Positions 45,310 to 56,564 of a stretch of DNA of 64,000 nucleotides are shown piece by piece (positions within the stretch are counted from its first letter, which is position 1; each line of letters begins with the position of its first letter). The notes below the pieces were generated by a model, which was given only the letters and a program-made list of their open reading frames with translations, made no database searches and had not been told where the DNA came from. A program made the translations under genes and the position numbers. The DNA comes from Strigamia acuminata (taxonomy: Eukaryota > Arthropoda > Chilopoda > Geophilomorpha > Linotaeniidae): positions 8,742,001 through 8,806,000 of the forward strand of contig OX442322.1 of NCBI GenBank assembly GCA_949358305.1. The letters are read 5' to 3'.

Positions 45310-46876
45310 TGTTGCGGTCTGTCAACACCAAACAGCTAGGAATGGGGTCGGGGCAATTTGAATTTCCCGCTTCTAAAAACTCAAGTGATCGTATTGTTAA
45401 ATTAGTACGAAAACCGCGCTGAGAACACAAATCCGCACTGAAAACTATTGTTGAATGCATGGAGCATTGATGGGAACACCGATGATTAATATCCAATGGA
45501 GTGCTGAATCAATGGCTAATCCAGGGAAAGGCTTAACTACTCACAACACATTGAAAACTAAGGTTGAAAATAGAAAACACGGGAGTTAACAAAAAACAAC
45601 TTGTTTATTAAAAAGTTGGTTGAGAACTGAATAAAATACACTGATTACATTGGTTCCTGAGGAACCGCACATGCGCAGTACCCAATTACGGCACGCGCCA
45701 AGCCGATAGCGGCGAAATACAGATACACAAGAAACTCCGTTGTCATAGCAACGGAGGAAACGAAATCACAGCAAAGTTGTAGTTACATAAAAACTGCACG
45801 AAATAAAGATTGTGATACACTAAAATGACCACAAGAATACCAGGAATAAAATATCTAATCACAACAATAAGATCAAAAAAGTAAAACAGTGCAAACGGAG
45901 CGAAAACAATGATAGTCAAGCAGACGATCGAGACAGCCAATCAGCGTCAAGCAAAATGATGCAATCAAAACATTTGAATTCCGAACGGAATAAAAATGCA
46001 AAAATAGCAAAGAATACAGGTGAAAACACTTCGAAATGAAATAGTAAATGCAGATTATAAGAATATAAAATACAAAAATAACGGTTACATTGTGTAATCG
46101 TCGCTTGGGACAAACATGGCGATCGGCGAACAAAACAAAGGTGTTGGATCAAACATGGCGTCCGGCGAACATTGCAAAAGCGTCAAAACGATTCGAAATT
46201 GGAATAAAAGGCACTTAATGTAAATAACGAATAAAGTAGTGATTAAATTACAAGAGTAATTAATAATTCCCATTACAAAATACTGAATGAATACACACAA
46301 GTTTAATAAATACGAATTGTTGATCGAACCGAACATTCTCGGCTACGCTTTTACGGCAACCGACAACGAACGTTCGAAACAACCGATCGAAGCATTTTGG
46401 GCAGTTCTAATGCATCCAGAAAGAAAGATCAGACCCGAATTAGTCTGAAACAATAGTAAAACAAACTCCAAATGAGTTTTAAAACACTAAACGAAAGGTT
46501 AGAAGACGGAAGCAAAAGTCCGCTAGGAACCGAAAAATGACGTAACGAGCATCGCAAATGTATGCCAGAAAACGAAGAAAACATTAGAACTGCACGCAAT
46601 AAACACAAAATCAGGGAAAATTAATAGAAAGGTTCATAAATGCACTCAAAAAGACACAAATAAAATAATAGCAAGGTAATAACACTACATTAAATCGAAA
46701 AGTGACAATAAAAATCAATGAAAAACATTTTAATAAGTCAAAATTCCTGTAAAGTGAAAAATATCAGTTAATTATGAAAAATAAAACACTAAAGGAAAAT
46801 TAAACAAATAAAAGCAATTAGTATTATTTATTGACACAATCTCAGCACAACAATTCTTCCACGCTGTCTTGCAACA
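45310..46876 (-). repeat. E7 5' LTR, family III (1567 bp, minus strand)
   Basis: On the minus strand it begins TGTTGCAAGACAGCGTGGAA and ends GACCGCAACA. The X-box-like palindrome CCGTTGTCATAGCAACGG is at 45737-45754. AATAAA is read on the minus strand at 45604-45609. YY1-like CAAACATGGC words lie at 46111 and 46150. Its right edge abuts the 3' part of the E9 5' LTR, so E7 landed inside that LTR; CCAAT (46877-46881) is the predicted duplication. Confidence 0.85.
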
Positions 46877-47211
46877 CCAATGTAATTGATGTATTTTCTT
46901 CACTCTTCTGTTTAACTTAGATTAAAGAAGTTGTTTTTAATTTTACTCCCGTTTCATGTTATTTAAGCAATGTGGCGCGAGTAGTTAAGCCTTTCCCTGG
47001 ATTAGCCATTGATTCAGCACTCCATTGGATATTAATCAACGGTGTTCCCATCAATGCTCCATGCATTCAACAATAGTTTTCAGTGCGGATTTGTGTTCTC
47101 AGCGCGGTTTTCGTACAAATTTAACAATACGATCACTTGAGTTTTTAGAGGCGGGAAATTCAAATAGCCCCAACCCCATTCCTAGCTGTTTGGTGTTGAC
47201 AGACCGCAACA
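46877..47211 (+). repeat. E9 5' LTR, family III, 3' fragment
   Basis: The last 335 bases of the E9 5' LTR, aligned with the end of the E7 LTR (GAGTAGTTAAGCCTTTCCCT) and ending GACCGCAACA. The promoter-bearing 5' part is separated by E7 and lies left of the window. Confidence 0.85.
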
Positions 47212-48121
47212 TCGAATACGTTCTTTTGGTGCACGTGACCAGGATTCCGTCTGAAATCTGTGAGTTTTTCCGGTTCGTTTTGGATACGTTTCTTCGCGTG
47301 TTTGTTGCGACGGGAGAACAATACGTTCGTGATTCGTCGTCTGCTACGAGTGTCGCCGTTCAACGTGACAACAGTCACGACTGGGACAGCTCTTGCGTCG
47401 AGTGCGAACTTTTGTGTGTCATCAGCGGGATTCTACGGTCGCCATCTTGGATAAGGATAACACAACGCGCTGTGCTGAGAAGTCGATTCGCCCCTGGATT
47501 TATTGCTTTTCTTGTGTTTTATCATTCAGTGCATTTATTTTGGAGGTTTTGTTTGCATGAGGGTATTGTTTTGGGTATTCTTTTTGGTGTTATTGCTGTT
47601 TCATATGCTAATCTTAAGGGAAATTTAGTAAAAGTGAATTTTATTGCAAATTGTTTTAGTGTTTTCTTTAATTTTATGCATGCATCTCCATATAACTGGC
47701 ATAACCAGGGGAGATTTAGATTTTTTGAAGCTAGTTACTGGTCAGTCTCTCATTGCAAGGGCTGTCAGTCATTAACGTTAAAATTTAATAGTGATTTTCG
47801 TGCGAATTTCGTTCCAAACGAATCGCCGAAAATATTTCAAACTTGTGTAGGACTTTTTGAGTCACGTTTTTCATACGTGATCAAGGTCGCTCGTTTGTTT
47901 TGGCATCCTTGATTGTCAAAACACTCGATATTCTTGTGCATTTTCAATTGATTTTTTGTCATTTGGGCAATTAAACGTTGAAAAATTCTGTGTATTTTTT
48001 GGGGGATAAAATAACAAATTTTATTCTTTTAAAAAATTGAAAGCGAAGTGTTTTTTGTCAAACGAGATTTTATCTTCCTTTTCGCAATTTGCAGCCGTGA
48101 ATTTGTGAGAGGAGAGAAAAC
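47212..48121 (+). promoter_or_regulatory. E9 leader
   Basis: After a fifteen-base spacer, TGGTGCACGTGACCAGGATT (47227-47246) is the primer site with one extra A. GCCATCTTGG is at 47441-47450, ACACAACGCGCTGTGC at 47460-47475, and the hairpin (inner CTGGCATAACCAG) at 47686-47713. Up to about 47430 the sequence resembles E10; beyond that it is almost identical to E7. Confidence 0.85.
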
Positions 48122-50769
48122 ATGGCAGATCCTTCCGTGCAAAACATGATTACTCCAGAACAACTCGAAATTATGGAGACAAGATGGGAAGCGCTACTCA
48201 CTTCACTCTCCGCTTTGCTGACTGTATCGGAGCAGACCAGCGACCCGGGAGAGTTGGAGGCGCTGCTATCTACAGCAAATATTCGAGAGACACGTGCTGT
48301 CAATGAACTCAATGATCTTCAAATACATTCTGAACATGGATTTTATCTTGAAGCCATTGAAAAACTCGAGGCAGTTCAAACAAGAGTGGATCTTCTCCGC
48401 GGACGTTGGGAAGTATCGAAACGGTCCCTTCCTACACTGGGAGGACGACTAAATATGTCAACTGCATCTGGCGGTCATACGACAATGAATGCTTCTTTCC
48501 GAAAAATCCAGAAGTTGCCAAAATTGGAGTCTGTGAAGTTCGATGGGGACATTTTGAAATACAAGACTTTCAAAAGTAACTTTGAAACTTCAGTACATAA
48601 GGACCCAGACTTGAGCGACGTGGAAAAGCTTCAATATCTACAGACAATGTGTGTTGGTGAAGCAGCCACTTTGATTTCAACTTTTCCCTTGATCGAGGAA
48701 TCATACCATTTGGCTCGTGAAGAGTTGGAGAGAAACTACGGGGATGAGGACGCACAGCAAACTGCCCTCATCAGATCAATTAGAGAAATGAAAATTGTTA
48801 CGAGTGTCTATCCAACTAAAGCATTAAGAACAAATTTAACCAAAATTTCTTCCACCGTCAGACTCCTTGAGCAGTTGAAAATACCCATACAAACTTCAGG
48901 TGCTTTTCTCATGCCAGATATTATTAGCAAATTTCCAAATCAAATGGCATTGCGTTTTTATCAAGTGCATGGAATTCAAAACAAAAACATTATGACACTA
49001 CTTGACTTCTTCTTGAAAGAAGTAGCTATGGCGGAAAGAACTGACAATTCTTCTCATTCTGAAAAAGTGAAGAAAGAAAAGACTGAAGCCGAAAAAAGCA
49101 AGCAAAAGGGTTCCATGACCACGTGTGCTGCGACTCAAGATTCTAAACCGCAATCAAATGCTAAAGTGAAGTCCGGAGAGTCCAAACAAGACAACAAATC
49201 TTCCAACTCGAAGACCATCAAGTGTATTTTTTGTGAAGAAGACCATTTGAATGGTTCATGCAAAAAGGAATTCGAAGTTAATGCGAAGGTTGAAATCATC
49301 AAAAAGAATAGACTTTGCTTCAATTGTTTTAGAACTGGCCATCGCGTCGGGGACTGTAAAGTGAAGTTTTCCTGCAAACATTGTGGCGGAAGACACCACT
49401 CCACAATTTGCAGAAAGTCAGATGTGAAGAATTCATCAAGCGTTGTCGAGAAGCCCAAAGAGCCACAAGTGACAACACACGTCTCGTGCGCGATCTCCGC
49501 GACTCTTCAACTAATGATCTTCACTGCCGATCTTAAGACAAGAAATGGTGGTTCACATCACATCAGAGGCATGATCGACCCAGGAAGCCACCGATCATTC
49601 ATTACGACAGAACTTGTGCATAGACTGAAATTGACAAAGTGCGGCAGTATTTCTGCAACCACGCAACGGTTCAACGACTCAAAGCCTGCTGCCACAGACT
49701 ATGACGTGTTTAATGTTATTTTGCAAAGCAAGAATGACAATCAGGACTTGAAATTGTCGATGCTTTCAGTTGAGAATTTGCCAAAAGTACAGGGCATTTT
49801 AAATGCGTTGGTAATAGACAAAGTGAAAAAATTGAATCTGGAACTTGCTGAAGACCTACCCGCGAAGACTTCCCAAATAGACATTCTTTTAGGAGTCGAC
49901 GTGTGGTGGAAGGTCGTTAAGGATGGCAAGAAAAAAGTCAACGCCGACCTTGGACTAATCAACACTTTATTTGGATGGGTTCTGACAGGAGCGGCAGGAA
50001 ACACAGATTTGTTTGATGATGAAGCAGACTTAACCACGTGTTGCAATACTTGCAACGTTGACATAAATGAGAAGTTGGACAAATTGTGGAATTTGGAGGC
50101 AATTGGTATAAATGCTGGTGAAAAAGAATCCGATTTCACAAGAGATCGCTTTGAAGCCACAACGAAACGTCTTGACGACGGAAGATATGAAGTGATGCTT
50201 CCCTTTAATGGACAAGAAACTGACTTAGAATCCAACTGGGAACTCGCCATGAACCAATTAGCCAACACGCTTAAACGAATCGATGCAAATGAGGACTATA
50301 AAAAACGTTACGACGACTCAATGTGGCAGTACATCGAGGAAAATCACGCGGAGGAAGTCCCAAAGGAGGAACGTTTTCTCAAGAAGGGGATATATAATAT
50401 ACCTCACCACCCCGTCATAAAGGAGGATCGAGATACTTCCAAATTTAGAGTCGTGTTTAACGCGTCTTCATCCAAGAAGGGAAAACTTTCCCTCAATGAC
50501 TGTTTATTTCCAGGACCTTCCCTCAACCCTGACTTAATTCTTGTTGTTGTGAGATTTCGTCTATATTGCATCCCGATAATAGCGGATATCAAGCAGGCAT
50601 TTCTGCAGGTTATGATCAACCCGACTCAAAGAAACTTTTTACGCTTTCTGTGGGTGGCTCGTGATTATTTTAAGCAGCCTTATTCGTGGCAAAACCTGTG
50701 GAACAACATTAAGATCCTGAGAATGATCGTCGTGCCCTTTGGTGTTATTTCCTCACCATTGTTGCAACC
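48122..50769 (+). CDS. gag-pol: E9 Gag-Pol, N-terminal ~880 residues (interrupted in reverse transcriptase)
   Basis: The start ATG lies in AAACATGGCAGATCC. The Gag core (DUF1759-like) spans about residues 115-300. Zinc knuckles use C368/C371/H375/C380, C399/C402/H407/C412 and C418/C421/H425/C430. The protease motif DPGS is at 486-489. Reverse transcriptase starts near FRVVFNASSS, with catalytic D822 in IADIKQAF. Host homology ends after VVPFGVISSP at about 50757, where E10 begins, so YMDD, RNase H and integrase are separated and lie right of the window. The frame runs about 30 codons into E10 and stops at 50866. No internal stop is present, so disruption is by insertion only. About ten bases at the junction (50758-50769) are altered relative to E7. 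Confidence 0.92.
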
Positions 50770-52400
50770 TGTTGCAAACAGAGTGGAATATAAATTGATA
50801 CTGCTTTTTATTTGCCATTTTATTGTCCTATTAAATATTCAAAGTGTTGTTAAATTTTGCTTCTAATAGTTTGACTTACATTTCAGGTGTTTTTTGTGTC
50901 ATATTAAAGCTTTTAGTTCATTATTTTCTTATATTGTCATGAATTTTGGGTATTGTGTGTTTAAATAGACTTATTCTAGTGTGTTTTATTTTGCATAACA
51001 TTTTAATCTTATTTTACAGGATTTTTTGCATTATTAAAACTATTAAAGTGTTTTATGATACTGTTGTTTATTAAAATATGATATTTCATTGTCTATTGCA
51101 TTCATTTCAAGTGTTATTTATAAGAATTTGTCTTATATTATCAATTCCTATTCATTTTGTGTGTTTCCGTGTGAAATTGGGTGCATCCGTCGTCAAACAG
51201 TTCACTAGTGTAATTGGAGTGACGTCATATTTCGAAATCTAGTTCGGTTTTGACTCCAACTTCTAACCTTTCGTTTTCATTGAATTCTTGTCGTTAGAAT
51301 TGATCCTAATATTGTTTTAGACTAATTCAGGGGTGATCTGTCGATCTGTGCACTTAGTTTCTTTCCCGGAGCAGCCGTTTTGTCTGTACGAACGATCGTG
51401 ACGGACCTCGCATATGCGTTGCCGTCCGCGATCGTTTCTTTTCTTTCAAGACTAATTTTCATGTGTATTCTTATTAAAAGTGCTTTATTTTGAAGGAAAT
51501 TACTTTTCCTAAGTGTATTTATTAGTCACATTACCTAGTATTTGCTATATTCTTGTGTCAGAATTCAAATGTCGTGTTTTGCCGCTCTTATTGAGTTGTA
51601 CGGGCGCCATGTTGGATTTATTCGCTAATTTCGTTATTAAATCGATTCTATTGTATTATTAATACTTCTTTTGCATTTACTATTTCATTTCATTGTATTT
51701 TAGTGCATATTATTTACCATTTCAGTGATTTTGTGAGGTTTTAAATTCAAATCTTTGCATTACGTAACTTTGCTGTATTCTGATTGGCTGAGCCGATAGT
51801 CTGCTTCCCGATCGATTCTTTCTGTATTTTCTCATTGTTTTAAGTGTTTTTGAGCATTGTTACCATTTACTTTTATGTTCCTGACATCTTTGTGGTCATT
51901 TTGACATATTGCAATTTGATTTTAATGCATTTTTGAGCAATCGCTCACTTCAATGTATTTCATTTTTCTCCGTTGTCATAGCAACGGAATTTCTCAATTG
52001 TGTTTTTTACCTTGGCGCGTGCCGTGACCATTGTTTTGCACGTGCATTTTCTTTGTTAGCCAACGTACATTCGTGTATTTGGTCAGTTATCATTCTACTT
52101 CCGAATAAATAAGTTGTTTTATGTTATCTCCTGGAGTTTTTACTTTCGTCGCCATTACAATGTGTCGGGGGTAGCCAAACATTTTCCCAGACTGGTCAAT
52201 GGTTAAGCGGACACTTGGATACCATTCAACAGTAGTTTCTACAGGGATTCCTTCATTCTCCAATGCATTTCAGGACAAATTAAATCTGTTTCCACACGGT
52301 ATACGTACTAACCTCACTATACGATCGTTTGAGTGGATTGGCGGGAGATTCAAAACGCCATGGCTCAGTTCTTTTCTGTCCTGTGTGATTGACCGCTACA
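50770..52400 (+). repeat. E10 5' LTR, family III (about 1631 bp)
   Basis: Starts TGTTGCAAACAGAGTGGAAT, aligned with the E12 start; a second TGTTGCAACC ten bases earlier makes the start uncertain. It ends GACCGCTACA. The X-box-like CCGTTGTCATAGCAACGG is at 51970-51987, AATAAA at 52104-52109 and GCCATGTTGG at 51606-51615. Confidence 0.85.
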
Positions 52401-52757
52401 TAGGATACGAATTTATGGTGCACGTGACCAGGATTCCGTCTGAAATCTGTGAGTTTTTCCGGTTCGTCATTGATACGGTTCTATGCGTGATTGATGCGAC
52501 GGGAGAAGTATACGTTCGGGATTCGTCGTCTGCTAGAACAATCATCGTTCAACGTGACAACAGTCACAACGGGGATTCGTTTGGCGCCGAATACGAACAA
52601 TTGAGTGTCATCAGCGGGATTCTACGGTCGCCATCTTGGATTTGGATAACACAACGCGCTGTGCTGGAAAGCTGGTTTGCCCCTGAAATTATTGCATTTT
52701 CTTTTGTTTTTCATTCTATTTGTGTGTTTTGGAGATTTTTATTGCATGAGGGTGTTG
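52401..52757 (+). promoter_or_regulatory. E10 leader, truncated
   Basis: TGGTGCACGTGACCAGGATT begins at 52416. GCCATCTTGG is at 52630-52639 and ACACAACGCGCTGTGC at 52649-52664. It is cut at TTGCATGAGGGTGTTG by E11, before the hairpin seen in other family III leaders. E10 Gag-Pol, if present, lies right of the window. Confidence 0.85.
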
Positions 52758-53530
52758 TGTTTCTAGCAGTGCTTGAAGACCGTGTTGCACTCTAGAAGAC
52801 ATTTGAAAATGGTTAAAATAAATAACCCTATTTACCAGAACTTGTGAAGAATCCCAAAGAAGAAAGTCCATTACAGGAAAAAACCTTGATGTGAAACCTG
52901 TAAAGTGAGCTGTGAACATGTTGGGACAATTCAATACTATTGTGCTCAAGTTAGCACACAAAAACGAATTTATTGTAAGGTTAAAATCTATCAAAACATT
53001 ACACATAAGAGAGGAGAAAATCAACGTTACTTAGGACTAGAAAAAACATATAACAAGTCAGAGTAGTTGCTGCGCAACCTACAACAATTAGAGCAGCGGC
53101 TCTTAGCAACGAGTGGCAACAATCACTCGCAAGAGGCGAATTGTCCCTCTAGTGACAAAATGATAAAGCGTATACAAGAAAATACACAGTTTCGAGTATA
53201 AAATCATTACAAAAGGCACAAAAACGTAATAAATTAAGACAAAGTGTTTCAAATAAACGAACTAACTTAGGAACTAACAGCAGCAACTCTTTGGACGAAT
53301 CCAAGCAGTAAAACTCCAAAGAATCAAAGAAAAGATACAAGATTACCTTAAAAAAGACAGCTTAAATCAGGTAAAACATAACTCCCACGTCACAAACTAC
53401 ACGAAATTCATTTAACCTTTAGCCAAAACTTAAGCTGCACTATTAACTAAACACAAACTTAAATTAATGATTAATCAAAGCAAATCCGCTATTGCGATAG
53501 CAAAAATCCATGTTGCGCGTGCTCGCAACA
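52758..53530 (-). repeat. E11 3' LTR, family II (773 bp, minus strand)
   Basis: Minus-strand ends TGTTGCGAGCACGCGCAACA and GCTAGAAACA; same length as the E6 LTRs and closest to them. The left flank GTTG (52754-52757) is the predicted 4-bp duplication. Confidence 0.92.
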
Positions 53531-55092
53531 GCGTTGCCGGCCAAAGAAGAAGGAAAGGCAAGGTAGAAAACCGTTGAAGGAATTCCCCATCAAAACCAAG
53601 AGAACGGGAAGAAAAAGTATCGAAGCCAAGCTCGACCTTGTAAAAGTCGCGAAGGCAAAACCATAGACACGAAGGCAAAAAGCTGTAACCTAAACATCCG
53701 AGACCTCTAGGAGCGTCCCAGGGTCAAGGGCATCGAAGTCGGATCGCGGCCCAAAAACACCGGAGAGACGAAAGAAAAGAGAAGGGCCGTGCCACGATGA
53801 CCTAGTCCAGACACCGAGGGGCTACGACGTCGCCAATAGACACGTGGCACACACACAAAATACTTTTAGAAAATCTGACTGAACGGGTTTTCTAACCGGA
53901 ACAACGTGAGAACATTGCGGGAGCTTCTCAGAAAGCTCAGTCTGTCAACCCGTAGACAGACGATTAAACTAATGAAAGCTAAAAACAGGAAAACGAGAAT
54001 CCTCGTCAAAGAGGAAGGAAAACTGTCACAAAAGCTCTTGAACGAGCATGGTCTCGCAAAGAACAAGACATGCATGAAGACTAGAAAGAAAACTTGGAAC
54101 GCAAAAAGAGAACGGACTTGAGACACGGCAGGCTTCACCGCCTCGTTGTCCTCGAGCCAGCGCTCAAGTGACAGCGTACCACGGAAACCTGCATCCGCAC
54201 TAAAACACGAGCTGCGAACTTAAACTTATTAAACTATTAAAGACGACCCTTTTCTAGAAAACAAGAAAAATGCAAACTAAGGGAATGAATGCGTTGACCC
54301 AGACCTATCGTCTGACCAACCACCCAGCATTCGTACGAAGAACTAGAAAATGCCGTCAAGACCTAGGCACCACTCTTTCGCAAAGAGTGACTAACTAACC
54401 ACTTACCCAAAGCCATGACCACCTAGCTAACATGATCACGCCAGAAGAAGGAAAAAGAGAACGAGAAAGCATGAAGCTCAGGCAATGCGAACCATTCACC
54501 GCAACTGCCACGCAAAGGCGTTGACCGCACCCTGACTTGACATGAACCCACGAAACCGCTAAGAGCGAAGAATAACGAAAAAAGGAAAAGACTTAGTCAG
54601 ATGACTGTGCAAGCCAACTGCGACCTCTTGTCCACAGCGACAAGGAAACACGCGCACGCTGACCCATCGACCAAAACTTTAACTAACTAATAAAAGAAAA
54701 ACGGTTCAATTATCTAAAAAAAAACGAACACGTTCCGTGCAAATAAATACCGGCAAAAACGTCAATATTATCACTAAAGCTATTGGCCAAGTATGGCCTC
54801 ACAAGGGAAACTAAAAAACTGGAACTGTGAAAACCAGCAAGAATTCCAAAACACTAAACTTTCTGCTTTTTTTTCGAAGAGAGAATAAGTCCGTACCCAA
54901 ATAATCAATCCATTTCCTCCCCACAAGAAAAGAAAGGAAAGGGACCTGCTTCTTTTTGAAGATCAACAGGTGTCAAACGATACTGAAAAACGTTGGAAGC
55001 AGTGCAACTGCAACCAAATGAAGCGAAGCTACACTTCCTGCACGAAAACTAATCACGTCGTTGAAAAGAAATTAAAACCGGTGGCTTTCTTT
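53531..55092 (-). mobile_element. E11, family II non-autonomous element, internal 3' part
   Basis: Minus-strand counterpart of roughly 29060-30705 in E6, starting at the LTR with the shared GGCCGGCAACGC motif. It contains CACTCTTTCGCAAAGAGTG at 54371-54389. No coding region is seen. It is interrupted within GGCTTTCTTT by E12; the rest lies right of the window. Confidence 0.9.
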
Positions 55093-56564
55093 TGTTGCAA
55101 ACAACGTGGAATAATTTAGAAACTACTTTTATTGCCAATTTGTGTCTGAATAAATGTTTCCAAAGTGTGTTTTATTTTGCATAACATTTCAGTTTTTATT
55201 TAAAGGATTTTTGCATTATTAAAATGTTTTTAGTGCTTTCAGATACTGATGTTTGATGAAATGTGATATTCCATTGTTTATTGCATTTATTTCTAGTGTT
55301 TATTGCGTGATTTTGTGTTACTTTATTCATTTTCTATCAATTTGTGTGATTTCGGGTGAAATTTGGTGCATTTGTCGTTAAACAGTTCACTAGTGTTATC
55401 GACGTGACGTCATATTTCAAGTTCTAGTTCGGTTTTTGTTCAAACTTCTAACCTTCCGTTTGGACGGAATTTTGATGGTTAGAATTGTTTTTGACATTGT
55501 TTTAGACTAATTTGGGGGTGATCTGTTGATTCGTGCACTCTAATTTCGTCCCGGAACAGCCGTTTTTCTGCTACGAGCGATCGTGACGGACCCCGCATGT
55601 GCGTTGCCGTCCAAGATCGTTTCGTTCGGTTTGCGGTTGATTTCAAGTGTTCTTTCATTAAAAAGTGTCTTGTTTTGCGGGAAATTACATTCCCTGAACT
55701 TATTTACTTATTTCAAAGTGTTTACATAAGTTATTTCTTGTGTTGAAATTCAAACCTTGTGTTTTGCCGCCAATGTAGAGTTTACCGGACGCCATGTTGG
55801 ATTTTGCCGATGATTTGTAAATCTTTCATGTCGCTTTGTTTTTATATCTCAATTGGTGTTAGTACTATTTAGTTTTAATGTATTTCAATGCAAAATCTTT
55901 ACTTATTTGGTTTTGTGTGTGACTTTGAATTCAAACTTGATGATTATGTCATTTTGCTTGTCTTTGATTGGTTAGGCCCAATTGTCTGCCTAGCGATCAC
56001 TGTTTTCGCTGTTTTCTCAGTGTTTTGATTAACGAATTTTGTTGTTACGATAGACTTTATTATTCCTGAGTTTTTTGTGCTCATTTTGAGCTATTACACA
56101 TTATTTTTAATACATTTCTCGTAATTTGTTGTCTTTGCTTGAAATTGCATTTCCTCCGTTTCCGTGGCAACGGAGTATTTTCTTTATTGTACTTTGACGA
56201 CAATTGGCTTGTTGCGTGCCTTTTGATTGATAATGTGTAATTATTGAGTTGCCATTTTATATTTGATTAAAATAGTCGTGTTAATGTTAACTCTTGTATT
56301 TTCTGCTTTTGACCCATTTCCAATGTGTCCTGAGTAGAGAACCATTTTTCCCAGACTGGCCAATGGATCAGCAAGCACTTGGATACCATGCAAAAGTGTT
56401 TCCAACAGTTAAACCTTCATGTAACAGGAGATTTTGAGGCGAATCAAGTGCATTTCCACACGGTACACGTACGAATTTCACTATACGATCGTTTGAGTTT
56501 GTTGGCGGGAGTTTCGAATCGCCACATCTCAGTTCTTCTCTGTTCCTGTTGACTGACCGCAACA
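55093..56564 (+). repeat. E12 5' LTR, family III (1472 bp)
   Basis: Begins TGTTGCAAACAACGTGGAAT and ends GACCGCAACA. It carries GCCATGTTGG at 55793-55802, an X-box-like palindrome ending TCCGTGGCAACGGAG (56161-56175) and a likely poly(A) signal ATTAAA (56266-56271). Confidence 0.9.

Noticed and set aside
50760-50769. E10 LTR starting at the first TGTTGCAACC
   Set aside because: Alignment with the E7 and E12 LTR starts favours the second TGTTGC at 50770. The ten bases before it look like altered E9 sequence, but this is not settled.
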